Assembly (NCBI GenBank): GCA_964415865.1
Contig: CAYQBY010000006.1
Coordinates: 1-60,495, forward strand
Reading direction: 5' to 3'
DNA from: Thiopontia sp964415865
GTDB taxonomy: Bacteria > Pseudomonadota > Gammaproteobacteria > GCF-002020875
DNA: 60,495 nt
Notes under the pieces: generated by a model
Database searches by the model: none
What the model saw: only the letters and a program-made list of their open reading frames with translations
Told to the model about the DNA's origin: nothing
Made by a program: the position numbers and the translations under genes
In this document: piece after piece, positions 45,251 to 54,476 of the stretch
How positions within the stretch are numbered: position 1 is the first letter of the stretch
Layout of the letters: every line of letters starts with the position of its first letter

Positions 45251-45288
45251 GCTACCTTCTATCTATTGAATCGATAGAGGAGGCAGCC
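45251..45288 (+). promoter_or_regulatory. Leader hairpin that can occlude the malic enzyme ribosome-binding site
   Basis: GGCTACCTTCTATC (45251-45264) can pair with GATAGAGGAGGCAGCC (45273-45288) with one mismatch and a two-base bulge. The right arm contains the GGAGG ribosome-binding site and ends one base before the GTG start codon at 45290. Could be a translational switch or simply a gltD-maeB intercistronic hairpin; no T-tract. Confidence 0.45.
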
Positions 45289-45289
45289 T

Positions 45290-46546
45290 GTGACGGATGA
45301 CCCGCTACACCCCGAAGACCAGCCCCTACTGCAAGAGGCACTCAACTACCATGCGGCAAAACCGTATGGAAAGATTGCGACCCTCCCTACCAAACCGTTT
45401 GCAACACAACATGATCTGAGCCTCGCCTACAGTCCTGGGGTTGCTGCACCGGTACGTGAAATCACAAACAATCCAAAAGAGGTTAACCGCTACACCGGCA
45501 AGGGAAATCTTATTGCCGTTGTAACCGATGGAAGTGCTGTCCTCGGCCTGGGGAATGTAGGGCCACTGGCTGCAAAGCCTGTAATGGAAGGCAAAGCCGT
45601 CCTCTTCAAGAAGTTTGCTGATATCGATGTCTTTGATATAGAAATTGACGCCTCCTCCAACCAGGCATTCATAGAAACTGTAGCGCGGATCTCCCCTACC
45701 TTTGGCGGTATCAACCTGGAGGATATATCTGCCCCCCACTGCTTCGAGATTGAGCGCGCACTAATTGATCGTCTCAATATTCCAGTCTTTCATGATGACC
45801 AGCACGGGACCGCCATCATTATTGCCGCGGGGCTACTAAATGCACTCAAGTTACAGAACAAATCATTGGAGTCTGCCAATATTGTCTGTCTTGGTGCAGG
45901 CGCTGCTGCCATTGCATCCATGCAGCTGTTGCTCACTCTGGGAGCCTGCAAGGAACATATCACCCTGGTTGATCGCAATGGTGTAGTGCATGGGGGAAGA
46001 ACTGATATCAATATTTACAAACAGCTCTTTGCCAGAACTACAGAGCGGCGAACTCTCGCTGAAGCTATGGAGGGGGCAGATATCTTGATCGGCCTCTCCG
46101 GCCCCAATCTGGTTACCTCTGTAATGGTCAAAAGCATGGCTGAGCGTCCCATCATCTTTGCGCTATCCAATCCTGACCCAGAGATTCATCCACAACAGGC
46201 GCAAGAGGCACGGTCTGATCTAATCATGGCTACTGGACGCAGCGACTTCCCAAACCAGGTTAACAATGTACTATGCTTTCCATATATCTTCCGTGGAGCT
46301 CTGGATGCCAAGGCCACAACCATCAACACCGAGATGAAAATTGCTGCCGTCAAGGCACTGCAGCATCTAACCTGTGAACCAATCCTGGATGAGGTGCGTG
46401 AGGCATATCCTGATGAGGTGCTGGAATATGGACCCAACTACATAATCCCAAAGCCACTTGATCCAAGACTACGTGGATATGTCTCAACTGCGGTACGACG
46501 TGCTGCTATTGAAAGCGGTGTAGCTGGTCAGGCAGAAAACTTGTAG
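45290..46546 (+). CDS. maeB: NADP-type malic enzyme (malate dehydrogenase, decarboxylating), short form
   Basis: 418 residues from GTG 45290, GGAGG six bases upstream. Converts malate to pyruvate plus CO2. SLAYSPGVAAPVREI, TDGSAVLGLGNVGPLAAKPVMEGK and FHDDQHGTAIIIAAGLLNAL are family motifs; GAGAAAIASMQLL binds the cofactor. It lacks the C-terminal phosphotransacetylase domain of long MaeB (~760 residues). Lies 67 bp after gltD and may be co-transcribed, linking carbon and nitrogen metabolism. Confidence 0.94.
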   Translation: MTDDPLHPEDQPLLQEALNYHAAKPYGKIATLPTKPFATQHDLSLAYSPGVAAPVREITNNPKEVNRYTGKGNLIAVVTDGSAVLGLGNVGPLAAKPVMEGKAVLFKKFADIDVFDIEIDASSNQAFIETVARISPTFGGINLEDISAPHCFEIERALIDRLNIPVFHDDQHGTAIIIAAGLLNALKLQNKSLESANIVCLGAGAAAIASMQLLLTLGACKEHITLVDRNGVVHGGRTDINIYKQLFARTTERRTLAEAMEGADILIGLSGPNLVTSVMVKSMAERPIIFALSNPDPEIHPQQAQEARSDLIMATGRSDFPNQVNNVLCFPYIFRGALDAKATTINTEMKIAAVKALQHLTCEPILDEVREAYPDEVLEYGPNYIIPKPLDPRLRGYVSTAVRRAAIESGVAGQAENL

Positions 46547-46556
46547 GCTTGGGTAT

Positions 46557-47198
46557 ATGGTCAACACTGCCACATTTAATACTAGTGCGCAGCAATATGA
46601 CCAGTGGTTTGAAAATCATCCAGACCTCTACCAGCTTGAACTGGAAACCGTTAAATCCCTATTGCCCTCAAATGGTGTCGGGGTTGAGATAGGGGCTGGT
46701 ACAGGACGTTTTATGGGGCCTCTTGAGGTATCCATAGGAATTGAGCCCGCACATGGCATGCGCGCCCTTGCTGCAAAACATGGGATTACCCTGCAGGATG
46801 GTGTAGCTGAAAATCTCCCTCTGCAAGATAGCAGCTACGATTACATACTTTTTATTACCACACTATGTTTTGTTGATTCAGTCCAACAAGCACTACAGGA
46901 GGCACATAGAGTTCTGCAACAAGATGGTGCCCTGATCATAGGCATGATTGATCGTGCCAGTAGCATGGGAAAAGAGTATGAGGACAACAAAAACCGTAGC
47001 TCCTTCTATCAACAAGCCACTTTCTACACTATAGATGAGATGGTGGAGATGTTACACAACGCCGGATTTAGCAACTTCCAGTTCAAACAGACACTGCTTC
47101 CAGAGAGATTCTCCAATTCTCCTCCCATAATAGACGGTTACGGCAAGGGATCCTTTGTTGTTATTCAGGCCCGCAAAAGCGACTCTGGACTGTCATAG
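46557..47198 (+). CDS. Class I SAM-dependent methyltransferase (UbiE/type-11 fold)
   Basis: 213 residues. N-terminal FNTSAQQYDQWFENHPDLYQ and the SAM motif VEIGAGTGRFMGPL, followed by the methyltransf_11 pattern DYILFITTLCFVDSVQQALQ and HRVLQQDGALIIG. The substrate is unknown; similar genes act on small metabolites or quinones. 10 bp after malic enzyme, likely the same transcript. Confidence 0.87.
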   Translation: MVNTATFNTSAQQYDQWFENHPDLYQLELETVKSLLPSNGVGVEIGAGTGRFMGPLEVSIGIEPAHGMRALAAKHGITLQDGVAENLPLQDSSYDYILFITTLCFVDSVQQALQEAHRVLQQDGALIIGMIDRASSMGKEYEDNKNRSSFYQQATFYTIDEMVEMLHNAGFSNFQFKQTLLPERFSNSPPIIDGYGKGSFVVIQARKSDSGLS

Positions 47199-47265
47199 AT
47201 ACTTATACTTCTGATTTCGACCCAAAACAGCTGTTCAGCCATCAATAAAAAGCGCCAGACTGTTG

Positions 47266-47284
47266 GTGACATATGATATGTCAC
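47266..47284. promoter_or_regulatory. Palindromic operator candidate of the toxin-antitoxin operon
   Basis: GTGACATAT-G-ATATGTCAC, a perfect 9-bp inverted repeat with a one-base centre, about 100 bp upstream of the toxin start. The same half-site GTGACAT recurs at 47305, where it forms the -35 hexamer. This fits autorepression by the HTH antitoxin. Confidence 0.7.
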
Positions 47285-47304
47285 TAACAAGAGAAAAATA
47301 ATAG

Positions 47305-47333
47305 GTGACATTATGTATCCATTCGGATACAAT
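47305..47333 (+). promoter_or_regulatory. Promoter of the toxin-antitoxin operon
   Basis: GTGACA (47305-47310, 5 of 6 matches to consensus), 17-base spacer, TACAAT (47328-47333). Predicted start near 47340. The -35 coincides with a repeated operator half-site. Confidence 0.72.
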
Positions 47334-47365
47334 ACAGCTAGCTTCCTCATAGAGATATAAGTACC

Positions 47366-47671
47366 TTGTTTTTGATTGAACAGACAGAGCGATTTAAGAA
47401 ATGGCTACAGAAACTGAAAGACCCAATTGGTAAGGCAGCCCTCATCCGCAGGTTGAATCGTCTTAAACAGGGGCATGCTGGAGATAGTAAACCTATTGGG
47501 GATGCGATATATGAATTAAGAGTACATGCTGGCCCCGGTTATCGTGTCTACTACCTGCACGAAGATGAGCAGATCATTCTGCTGCTATGCGGAGGAGACA
47601 AAGGATCGCAGCAACGTGATATAGAACAGGCAAAAAAACTTGCCCAGGAGAAGAGAGATGAAAACCACTGA
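47366..47671 (+). CDS. RelE/ParE-superfamily toxin (HigB-like addiction module killer)
   Basis: 101 residues from a TTG at 47366, weak ribosome-binding site. FLIEQTERFKKWLQKLKDPIGKAALIRRL and IGDAIYELRVHAGPGYRVYYL are typical of the addiction-module killer subfamily; GGDKGSQQRDIEQAKKLAQE is the conserved C-terminus. Probably a ribosome-dependent mRNA nuclease. The gene order toxin-first, overlapping the antitoxin by 14 bp, is the HigBA arrangement. Confidence 0.93.
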   Translation: MFLIEQTERFKKWLQKLKDPIGKAALIRRLNRLKQGHAGDSKPIGDAIYELRVHAGPGYRVYYLHEDEQIILLLCGGDKGSQQRDIEQAKKLAQEKRDENH

Positions 47672-47969
47672 ATTTGATCCAGCACTATACCTTGATAGTG
47701 AAGAGGTGATTGCGGAGTACCTGTCACAGATTATTGAAGAGGGTGATACAGAGGAGGTATTGGAAGCAATTGGTCATATCGCCAAGGCCCGGGGTATGAC
47801 ACAGATAGCCAAAGATAGCGGACTTGGTCGGGAATCTCTATATAAAGCATTTGCCCCTGGCGCTAAACCCCGTTTTGAGACTGTAATGCGGGTTATCCGG
47901 ACTCTCGGAGTCCAATTGCATGCAGTTCCACAACAGAGCGAACATGGCACAGTAGCCCATTCTCACTAG
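47658..47969 (+). CDS. HigA-like addiction module antidote protein
   Basis: 103 residues from ATG 47658 (AAGAGAG upstream). YLDSEEVIAEYLSQIIEEGD at the N-terminus, HTH GMTQIAKDSGLGRESLYKAF, and KPRFETVMRVIRTLGVQLHA. Binds and neutralises the preceding toxin and should repress the operon through the palindrome at 47266-47284. Confidence 0.93.
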   Translation: MKTTEFDPALYLDSEEVIAEYLSQIIEEGDTEEVLEAIGHIAKARGMTQIAKDSGLGRESLYKAFAPGAKPRFETVMRVIRTLGVQLHAVPQQSEHGTVAHSH

Positions 47970-48060
47970 ATATCGTTAGTGTAGTAGCTGGTTATACACC
48001 AACACCTAATCTAAAAACAAAGGTCTATTACTAGCTGGTCTCGGAAGTCATCTCTCTTCT

Positions 48061-50832
48061 CTACAGCAAACGTTTCCAAATGTTTGTAACCTGCTTACGC
48101 TCTACAACAAACTCTTTTTCAGAGACAACTGCTTTTTGGTTTTGTAGTGATAGGTGGTAGGCGCGTCTTCGATAGACGCGATAATTTTCCTCAAGTATTT
48201 TTGCCTCATCTTCCGTAATCAAGCTATCTTCGGCCAACTGCTCCAGCAGACGAATATTATCTGTCCACTGCATTAATGACGGGTATTGTGATGCCCAGCG
48301 TAACACCATGTACTGAACGATAAACTCGATATCCACCATTCCGCCCTTCATCTGTTTAAGATTAATCTCTCCCTTGTCACACCGCCCTAGCGAATCACGC
48401 ATTTTCTCTCGCATATCCTTAACCTCTGCCTGTAACTCACTCTCCTCTCTCTGTTTGCTCAGGATGGTACTTCTGATTGCGTCAAATTCTTCCCTTGCCT
48501 TTGTGCCGCCAAAAATTACCCGGGCACGCACCAGTGCCTGATGTTCCCAGGTCCATGCATCTTCTTGTTGATAGTTGAGGAAGCCATCAGCATCCAAAAC
48601 CAGCAGGCCTGATGCACCATTAGGTCGCAGCCTGGAATCAATCTCATAGAGGCGACCACTCATAGTACGAGTACTGATTAAATGAATCATTCTCTGAGCT
48701 AGTCTGATATAAAATTCACGACGTGTTACAGGTTGCTGTTTACGGCTAAATGGATCTTCTGGCTGGCCTGTATGGAGAAATACCAGATCAAGGTCTGAAC
48801 CATAACCAAGCTCAATTCCTCCCATCTTGCCATATCCAATCACCAAAAAACCTGGATCTGTAATGCTCTCTTTACGTATGCGTGGTTTGCCCCAGCGCCT
48901 GGTCATCTCTTCCCAAGACAACTGAAAACAGTATTCCACCACGCTCTCTGCTATCCAGGTCAAGGCATCGCTTACCTCCATGATAGGTAGCTTGTCCAGA
49001 ACATCAACCGCAGCCACCTTGACCATATGTCTGCGCTGGAAATGGCGTAATAGCTCCATCTGTTGCTCTAGATCCTGGCGGTCTACCCTATCCCCTAACA
49101 GCGCAAGCTCGTCTCTCAATGACTGCAGGTCATCAGGCAGGAATAGATTGCGGGAATCCATTAACTCATCCAACAACATGGGAGTTTTCGATAGCTGTTC
49201 TGCAATCCATTCGCTCTTTTGTAGCAGGAGGAGCAGGTGCTCTAAAGAGTTTTGGTTCTCTGACAGCAGTGTAAAGTAGACAGAGCGTCGCCCTATCGAT
49301 TCCACCAGATGAATAGCTCTCTTCAGACTATGATCTGGGTCATCCTGCCTAGCTGCCGCATCAATCAATAGTGGCATCAGCCGATCCAGGCGCTCTGTGC
49401 CCTCCCTGCTCATGGATTGTATGGTCGTAGAGTTACGAAGTTGTTGCAGGGAGTCGATTATCTGCTCTGGCTCACCAAAGTATTTTGAGAGCTGTTCAAT
49501 CAGCAGTTGTGATACGGTGCCATCCTCAAGTGCTGCCCAGGCAGACTGCATGGAGTTCTGTTCTGCTTGAGAGCTATCCTCATCCGGTGCTGCAAACAAC
49601 TTCTCAAACTGCTGTTGAACCTGGTTGCGATGCTCGTCAAGATGAACCAAGAACTCCTCCCAACCAGCAAACCCCATAGCCTCAGCTAGCAGTGCACGCT
49701 GCTCCCCACTGGAAGGGAGTCGCTGGGTCTGTCGATCCTCATACTCTTGTAATCGATGCTCTGCATTACGCAGAAATATGTAGGCGGCCGTCAGACTCTG
49801 CTCTTCCTCAGTAGTGATCTCTCCTCGCCTTGATAGTAGCGGCAATACTTTGAGAATCGGACGCACCTGCAGCTCTGGCTCTCTGCCTCCATGCACCAAC
49901 TGAAAAGCCTGCCCAATAAACTCTATTTCACGAATACCACCTGGGCCCAGCTTAATATCGTCCTCCATCCCTTTTTTACGAACCTGCTGTGCAATCATCT
50001 GCTTCATCTCACGCAGTGATTCAAAAGCACTGTAGTCGATATAACGACGATAGATAAATGGGCGCAACAGATTTAACAGCTGCTCACCTGCAGTGCTATC
50101 TCCGGCTATTGTTCGGCCCTTAATCCATGCGTAACGCTCCCAGCTTCTACCATGCAGCTGGTAATAATCCTCCATTGCATCAAATGATGAGACCAAAGAT
50201 CCGCTTTCACCGAATGGGCGCAGACGCATATCAACACGGAACACAAATCCATCCGCTGTTTTATTGTTAATGGCGCGAATCAAGCGCTGTGCCAGATGGT
50301 TGAAGAACTCCTGGTTGCTGATCCATGGGCGTCTGCCTCTGGTCTCACCATCTTCTGGGTAGGCAAATATAAGATCTATATCGGAAGAGAAGTTAAGTTC
50401 CCTAGCCCCAAGCTTACCCATTGCCACCACAACCATCTGCTGCTGTCGGCCGCTCTGTTCTCCTTTTGGGGTTCCCTCCTCATCACGCTGCCATCGATAG
50501 AGCAGGCTCAGGGTCTCGGAGACAACCGTGTCTGCCAGTGCCGAGAGTTCTCTGACAGTTGCATGGTAGTCTGACCAGCCAGCAAGATCTCGTATTGCTA
50601 TACGCACCATTTCGTCACGCCTGAATAGGCGCAGTGCTTTTGAGAGCTGCTGATCATTATTGACCATAGCTAACCGTTTCTGCAGTTGTTGCTCGTAATA
50701 CTTTACGCCAACCCCTGAGGAGACTGTTTTTGATTGAGTAAGACGCTGCAACAGGGTTGGATCCTGTCGACAACTATTCTCGATAAACGGGCTGTATTTA
50801 AAAAGGTTGTTAATGGTAGAGAGAGAACTCAC
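48061..50832 (-). CDS. glnE: Bifunctional glutamine synthetase adenylyltransferase/adenylyl-removing enzyme
   Basis: Attaches and removes AMP on the regulatory tyrosine of GlnA according to PII state. 923 residues, two nucleotidyltransferase halves: GARELNFSSDIDLIFAY in the N-terminal (de-adenylylating) half and YGKMGGIELGYGSDLDLVFLH in the C-terminal (adenylylating) half. GPGGIREIEF and the GGMVDIEFIVQY segment are also typical. Overlaps the M23 peptidase stop by ATGA. Same strand and neighbourhood as ntrC, ntrB and glnA. Confidence 0.97.
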   Translation of the reverse strand: MSSLSTINNLFKYSPFIENSCRQDPTLLQRLTQSKTVSSGVGVKYYEQQLQKRLAMVNNDQQLSKALRLFRRDEMVRIAIRDLAGWSDYHATVRELSALADTVVSETLSLLYRWQRDEEGTPKGEQSGRQQQMVVVAMGKLGARELNFSSDIDLIFAYPEDGETRGRRPWISNQEFFNHLAQRLIRAINNKTADGFVFRVDMRLRPFGESGSLVSSFDAMEDYYQLHGRSWERYAWIKGRTIAGDSTAGEQLLNLLRPFIYRRYIDYSAFESLREMKQMIAQQVRKKGMEDDIKLGPGGIREIEFIGQAFQLVHGGREPELQVRPILKVLPLLSRRGEITTEEEQSLTAAYIFLRNAEHRLQEYEDRQTQRLPSSGEQRALLAEAMGFAGWEEFLVHLDEHRNQVQQQFEKLFAAPDEDSSQAEQNSMQSAWAALEDGTVSQLLIEQLSKYFGEPEQIIDSLQQLRNSTTIQSMSREGTERLDRLMPLLIDAAARQDDPDHSLKRAIHLVESIGRRSVYFTLLSENQNSLEHLLLLLQKSEWIAEQLSKTPMLLDELMDSRNLFLPDDLQSLRDELALLGDRVDRQDLEQQMELLRHFQRRHMVKVAAVDVLDKLPIMEVSDALTWIAESVVEYCFQLSWEEMTRRWGKPRIRKESITDPGFLVIGYGKMGGIELGYGSDLDLVFLHTGQPEDPFSRKQQPVTRREFYIRLAQRMIHLISTRTMSGRLYEIDSRLRPNGASGLLVLDADGFLNYQQEDAWTWEHQALVRARVIFGGTKAREEFDAIRSTILSKQREESELQAEVKDMREKMRDSLGRCDKGEINLKQMKGGMVDIEFIVQYMVLRWASQYPSLMQWTDNIRLLEQLAEDSLITEDEAKILEENYRVYRRRAYHLSLQNQKAVVSEKEFVVERKQVTNIWKRLL

Positions 50833-51827
50833 TGTGCCATTGCAAGTTGTCTGCTCTTGTGACGGTTCAGCAATACCTTACGTAGCTTTGCTGTTGCCTG
50901 ATAAAAATATTTACGCTCCGCCGTAGATAGCTTCTGGGTACGTGGGAGTGCAACTTTCATTGCATCCTTATACTCCCCATCTTGTCTGAATTCGTAGTGG
51001 AGATGAGGCCCGGTCGCCAGCCCCGTACTGCCGCTGTAACCGATTATATCGCCCTGTTTTATCTGTTTACCAACCTTCAGCTTTTTTGCGAAACGTGACA
51101 GATGAGCGTAAACAGTAGTGTATTTACCCCCGCTATGCTTCAGAAATATGACGTTCCCATATCCTCTCTGTCGCTCACGCTTTTCTACAACACCATCGGC
51201 TGTCGCCATTACCGGTGTTCCTGTTTTGGCAATAAAATCTGTGCCTCTGTGCGGGCGATACTTCTTGAGTACTGGATGATAGCGACGCAGGGTAAAGTGT
51301 GAGCTTATCTTGGTATTTTTTAGTGGACTACGAAGAAAGTCTGCCTCTAACGGAACGCCATCTCCACTATAGAACCGTGACACTCCTCGCCGGTTGGTAT
51401 GGTTAATTAGACGTATGGGTTTGCCGTTATTATTAAGCTCTGCCGCAAGAATCTTGCCGCTCTGTAGTGTGCCATCTGTGCCAGGCTGAAGTACCACTGT
51501 AAAGTGGTCCCCTTTCTTAATATCCTTACGAAAGTTGATCTGCTCAGAAAACAGCTCCTCCAGCTTGCGTATGTGCACACCAGGGATACCTGTCTTTCTG
51601 GTTGCGCCTGAAAATGTCTTGGTAATACGGCCTCGATAAACCTCCCAGCGACTATCTGAAATAGTACCTTTATCAACTTTCTGCCCTGTCTGTTTGCTGG
51701 ACATGGATTGCGGTGTAACCAATCTCTTTTCTATCTTGGTTGTTTTTATCTGAGCTCCACCCTGCTCTGCACAACCCGACAACAGGAATAGCATTGAGAT
51801 CAATATGATAGAAAATAACCGGTTCAT
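50829..51827 (-). CDS. M23-family peptidoglycan endopeptidase lipoprotein
   Basis: 332 residues from ATG 51827. Signal peptide with lipobox LLSGC (Cys about 19), so probably an outer-membrane lipoprotein facing the wall. Zinc-binding residues are intact: HRGTDFIAKTG (His, Asp), VYAHLSRF, and GPHLHYEF (HxH). No LysM domain, unlike E. coli MepM. Start has TATAAT exactly six bases upstream and no normally spaced ribosome-binding site. Operon with glnE. Confidence 0.92.
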   Translation of the reverse strand: MNRLFSIILISMLFLLSGCAEQGGAQIKTTKIEKRLVTPQSMSSKQTGQKVDKGTISDSRWEVYRGRITKTFSGATRKTGIPGVHIRKLEELFSEQINFRKDIKKGDHFTVVLQPGTDGTLQSGKILAAELNNNGKPIRLINHTNRRGVSRFYSGDGVPLEADFLRSPLKNTKISSHFTLRRYHPVLKKYRPHRGTDFIAKTGTPVMATADGVVEKRERQRGYGNVIFLKHSGGKYTTVYAHLSRFAKKLKVGKQIKQGDIIGYSGSTGLATGPHLHYEFRQDGEYKDAMKVALPRTQKLSTAERKYFYQATAKLRKVLLNRHKSRQLAMAQ

Positions 51828-51833
51828 CCGTCC

Positions 51834-51839
51834 ATTATA
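51834..51839 (-). promoter_or_regulatory. Candidate -10 of the M23 peptidase-glnE operon
   Basis: TATAAT on the minus strand, ending six bases (GGACGG) before ATG 51827, the same geometry as at cysC. No -35 match at 17 bases. It lies in the 24-bp gap after ntrC. Confidence 0.5.
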
Positions 51840-51851
51840 CAATGAAATGAT

Positions 51852-53264
51852 TTATATGGAGAGTTCCTTAATTTTACGGGTTAATGTATTTCTCCCCCAC
51901 CCCAGTAGACGTGCAGCCTCCTGCTTCTTTCCTGCCGTATGCTCCAGGGCTGTCTCAATCAGGATCTTCTCCATGGTTGGTACCACCTGATCCAGCAACC
52001 CCTCTTCATTCTGGCTGAGATGCTGCCTGATCCACTGCTCCAGCGCCCTCTCCCATCCGTCACCCACTGTTTGTCCTGCCGCATGTAACTCTGTTGGAAG
52101 ATCATCTATACACACCTGTCTGGTTGGAGCCATTACTGTAATCCAACGACAGGTATTCTCCAGCTGACGCACATTACCCTGCCACTCCAGACCACTCAAA
52201 TATCTCATTGTTTCGGGAAGCAACTCTTTCTCTTCTACCTCGAGCTCCTCTGCCGCCAACCCTAAAAAGTGGTTTGCCAATAGCGGAATATCCTCCCTGC
52301 GCTCGGAGAGCTCGGGAACATGGATACGGATAACATTGAGTCGATGGTAGAGATCTTCACGAAAATCTCCTGCCTGAACCGCCTCCTCCAGATCCTGATG
52401 GGTGGCTGCAATGATTCTTACATCCACCTTGGTTGGAGAGTGTCCTCCCACCTGATAAAACTCACCTTCAGACAGCACCCGTAGTAAACGGGTCTGCGTC
52501 TCTAGTGGCATATCACCGATCTCATCCAGAAACAGTGTCCCTCCATCAGCCTGCTGGAAACGCCCCTTGCGAACACCTGTGGCGCCTGTAAATGCACCTT
52601 TCTCATGACCAAACAGCTCTGAATCCATCAGGTCCTTGGGGATTGCTGCCATGTTTAGCGCAATAAACGGGGCATCTGCGCGCGGGCTGTGACGATGCAG
52701 TGCCTGGGCTACGCGCTCCTTGCCTGTCCCCGACTCACCGTTAATCAGTACCGTCATATTAGAGTGAGCCAGGCGTCCAATTGCACGAAACACCTCTTGC
52801 ATGGCAGGAGATTCTCCAATGATGTCCGTGACAGTCTCCGGCTTCTCTCTCTGTTTGATACGTTTGCTCTGCACCTGCTCAACAGCTCGACGCACCAACC
52901 CAATAGCCTCCTCAATATCAAAAGGCTTGGGCAGGTATTCAAAAGCACCTCCCTCGTAAGCCGCAACCGCGCTATCCATATCCGAGTGAGCAGTCATGAT
53001 AATAACCGGCAAGTCTGGTTGTCTTATCCCTATCTCTTTCAGCAGGGCAAGGCCATCAATACCTGGCATTCTGATATCACTTACCACAACATCCGGGCTC
53101 TCATGCTCCAGTCTGCCCAACACCTCATTACCGTCACTAAATGCCTCAACCTCCATGCCCGCTTTCTGTAGTGCACGTTCCAATACCCAACGAATGGAGC
53201 GGTCGTCATCAATAACCCAGACGGTGCCACTGTTATGTTGATTATCGTTTTGAGTTTGGGTCAT
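51852..53264 (-). CDS. ntrC: Nitrogen regulation response regulator NtrC
   Basis: 470 residues. Receiver domain with VVSDIRMPGIDGLALL (phosphoacceptor Asp), sigma54-activating AAA+ domain with GESGTGKE (Walker A) and the sigma54-contacting GAFTGA loop, and a C-terminal Fis-type HTH (KKQEAARLLGWGRNTLTRKI). Activates glnA and other nitrogen genes at sigma54 promoters. GGAGG ribosome-binding site; 4 bp after ntrB. Confidence 0.97.
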   Translation of the reverse strand: MTQTQNDNQHNSGTVWVIDDDRSIRWVLERALQKAGMEVEAFSDGNEVLGRLEHESPDVVVSDIRMPGIDGLALLKEIGIRQPDLPVIIMTAHSDMDSAVAAYEGGAFEYLPKPFDIEEAIGLVRRAVEQVQSKRIKQREKPETVTDIIGESPAMQEVFRAIGRLAHSNMTVLINGESGTGKERVAQALHRHSPRADAPFIALNMAAIPKDLMDSELFGHEKGAFTGATGVRKGRFQQADGGTLFLDEIGDMPLETQTRLLRVLSEGEFYQVGGHSPTKVDVRIIAATHQDLEEAVQAGDFREDLYHRLNVIRIHVPELSERREDIPLLANHFLGLAAEELEVEEKELLPETMRYLSGLEWQGNVRQLENTCRWITVMAPTRQVCIDDLPTELHAAGQTVGDGWERALEQWIRQHLSQNEEGLLDQVVPTMEKILIETALEHTAGKKQEAARLLGWGRNTLTRKIKELSI

Positions 53265-53268
53265 CGTT

Positions 53269-54345
53269 CTATTCCTCCAGCGGAATCAGTAAGGTGAATA
53301 TGGTTTTGCCGGGCCTGGATTGACACTCAATTACGCCCCCCTGGCGATGGATAATAGACTGCGCAATAGAGAGCCCAAGCCCAGTCCCTTCGGCACGCCC
53401 TGTTACCATGGGTAGAAAAATGGTTTTTTGTAGCTCTTCCGAAATACCCGGTCCGTTATCCTGAACCTCCAGACTGCAAACCAGGCGGTGATGCTTATGC
53501 CCAATAGTCACCTGGCGCAATATTCGTGTTCTGAGCTGAATCTCACCGCTATTGTTCAGATGCTGTGCTGCATTTCTGACAATATTCAATAGCGCCTGAA
53601 TCAACAGATCTGCATCTGCCATAAGGGTTGGAATACTTGGATCATAGTCCCGTGTTATATGCAGAGATGAGCCTCCTGACTCAGCACTAACTAGTGTTCG
53701 CACCCGTTCCAGAACCTCATGAATATTTGTCTCCTCCAGTCGTGGAGGGCGGTTGGGGCCCAACATTCTATCCAGCAGAGTCTGTAGACGATCAGCCTCT
53801 CCGATAATTACCTCTGTATACTCTCTAAGAGATTCATTTTTCAGCTCACCCTCCAGCAGTTGTGCTGCACCTCTTAAGCCACCCAACGGGTTCTTGATCT
53901 CATGTGCCAGGCCTCGCAACAAATCAGCAGAGGCTCGTGTCTGATTTATTAATCGCTCTTCGTTCAGCAAACGCAACTGCTCATCCACCCTCTGCAGCTC
54001 TATCAGTACATGATTACTTTCTTCGTCTTCAGACAATGGAATCAGTGAACAGTCCACCACTGAACTCTCCCCACTCAGCAGCCTAAGCTCTACCTCTCTC
54101 TCAGTGTATGGGTAATTTGTCTCTGAGATACGCTCTATTCCCTCCGCCAGATCACAGTGAATATCCACTATGTCCGATATCCTCATCCCAACCGCCTTAT
54201 TTGCACTGGTTCCCAGAAGAACCTCAGCGGCTGGATTGAGAAAATGGAGACGCTGGTTCTCATCAACCACCAATAATGAGATGGTTGTATGCTCTGCAAC
54301 CAGATCGGTGTAGTCAGAAACACTATTTTGAAAAGAGAGGTTCAT
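53269..54345 (-). CDS. ntrB: Nitrogen regulation sensor histidine kinase NtrB
   Basis: 358 residues, cytoplasmic. PAS domain in the first ~130, phosphoacceptor His in LRGLAHEIKNPLGGLRGAAQ, and HATPase boxes DADLLIQALLNIVRNAAQH, VQDNGPGI and GTGLGLSIAQ. Phosphorylates NtrC; with PII it acts as phosphatase. Separated from glnA by a terminator and an NtrC-type site, so it can be expressed on its own. Confidence 0.97.
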   Translation of the reverse strand: MNLSFQNSVSDYTDLVAEHTTISLLVVDENQRLHFLNPAAEVLLGTSANKAVGMRISDIVDIHCDLAEGIERISETNYPYTEREVELRLLSGESSVVDCSLIPLSEDEESNHVLIELQRVDEQLRLLNEERLINQTRASADLLRGLAHEIKNPLGGLRGAAQLLEGELKNESLREYTEVIIGEADRLQTLLDRMLGPNRPPRLEETNIHEVLERVRTLVSAESGGSSLHITRDYDPSIPTLMADADLLIQALLNIVRNAAQHLNNSGEIQLRTRILRQVTIGHKHHRLVCSLEVQDNGPGISEELQKTIFLPMVTGRAEGTGLGLSIAQSIIHRQGGVIECQSRPGKTIFTLLIPLEE

Positions 54346-54476
54346 GGTTCTTGAATCAATGCAAAGGCTATACCAGCATGATATCTACTCCATACAAAAC
54401 AAAAAATAGTGCTGTAAAACAGACTGTTACTCAACAATTATTAATATCATCGTTGTCTGGATAAAAGGCTGGCGGA

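Noticed and set aside
52689..53171. Open frame of 160 codons opposite ntrC
   Set aside because: Shadow of the receiver and AAA+ domains; no start signal.
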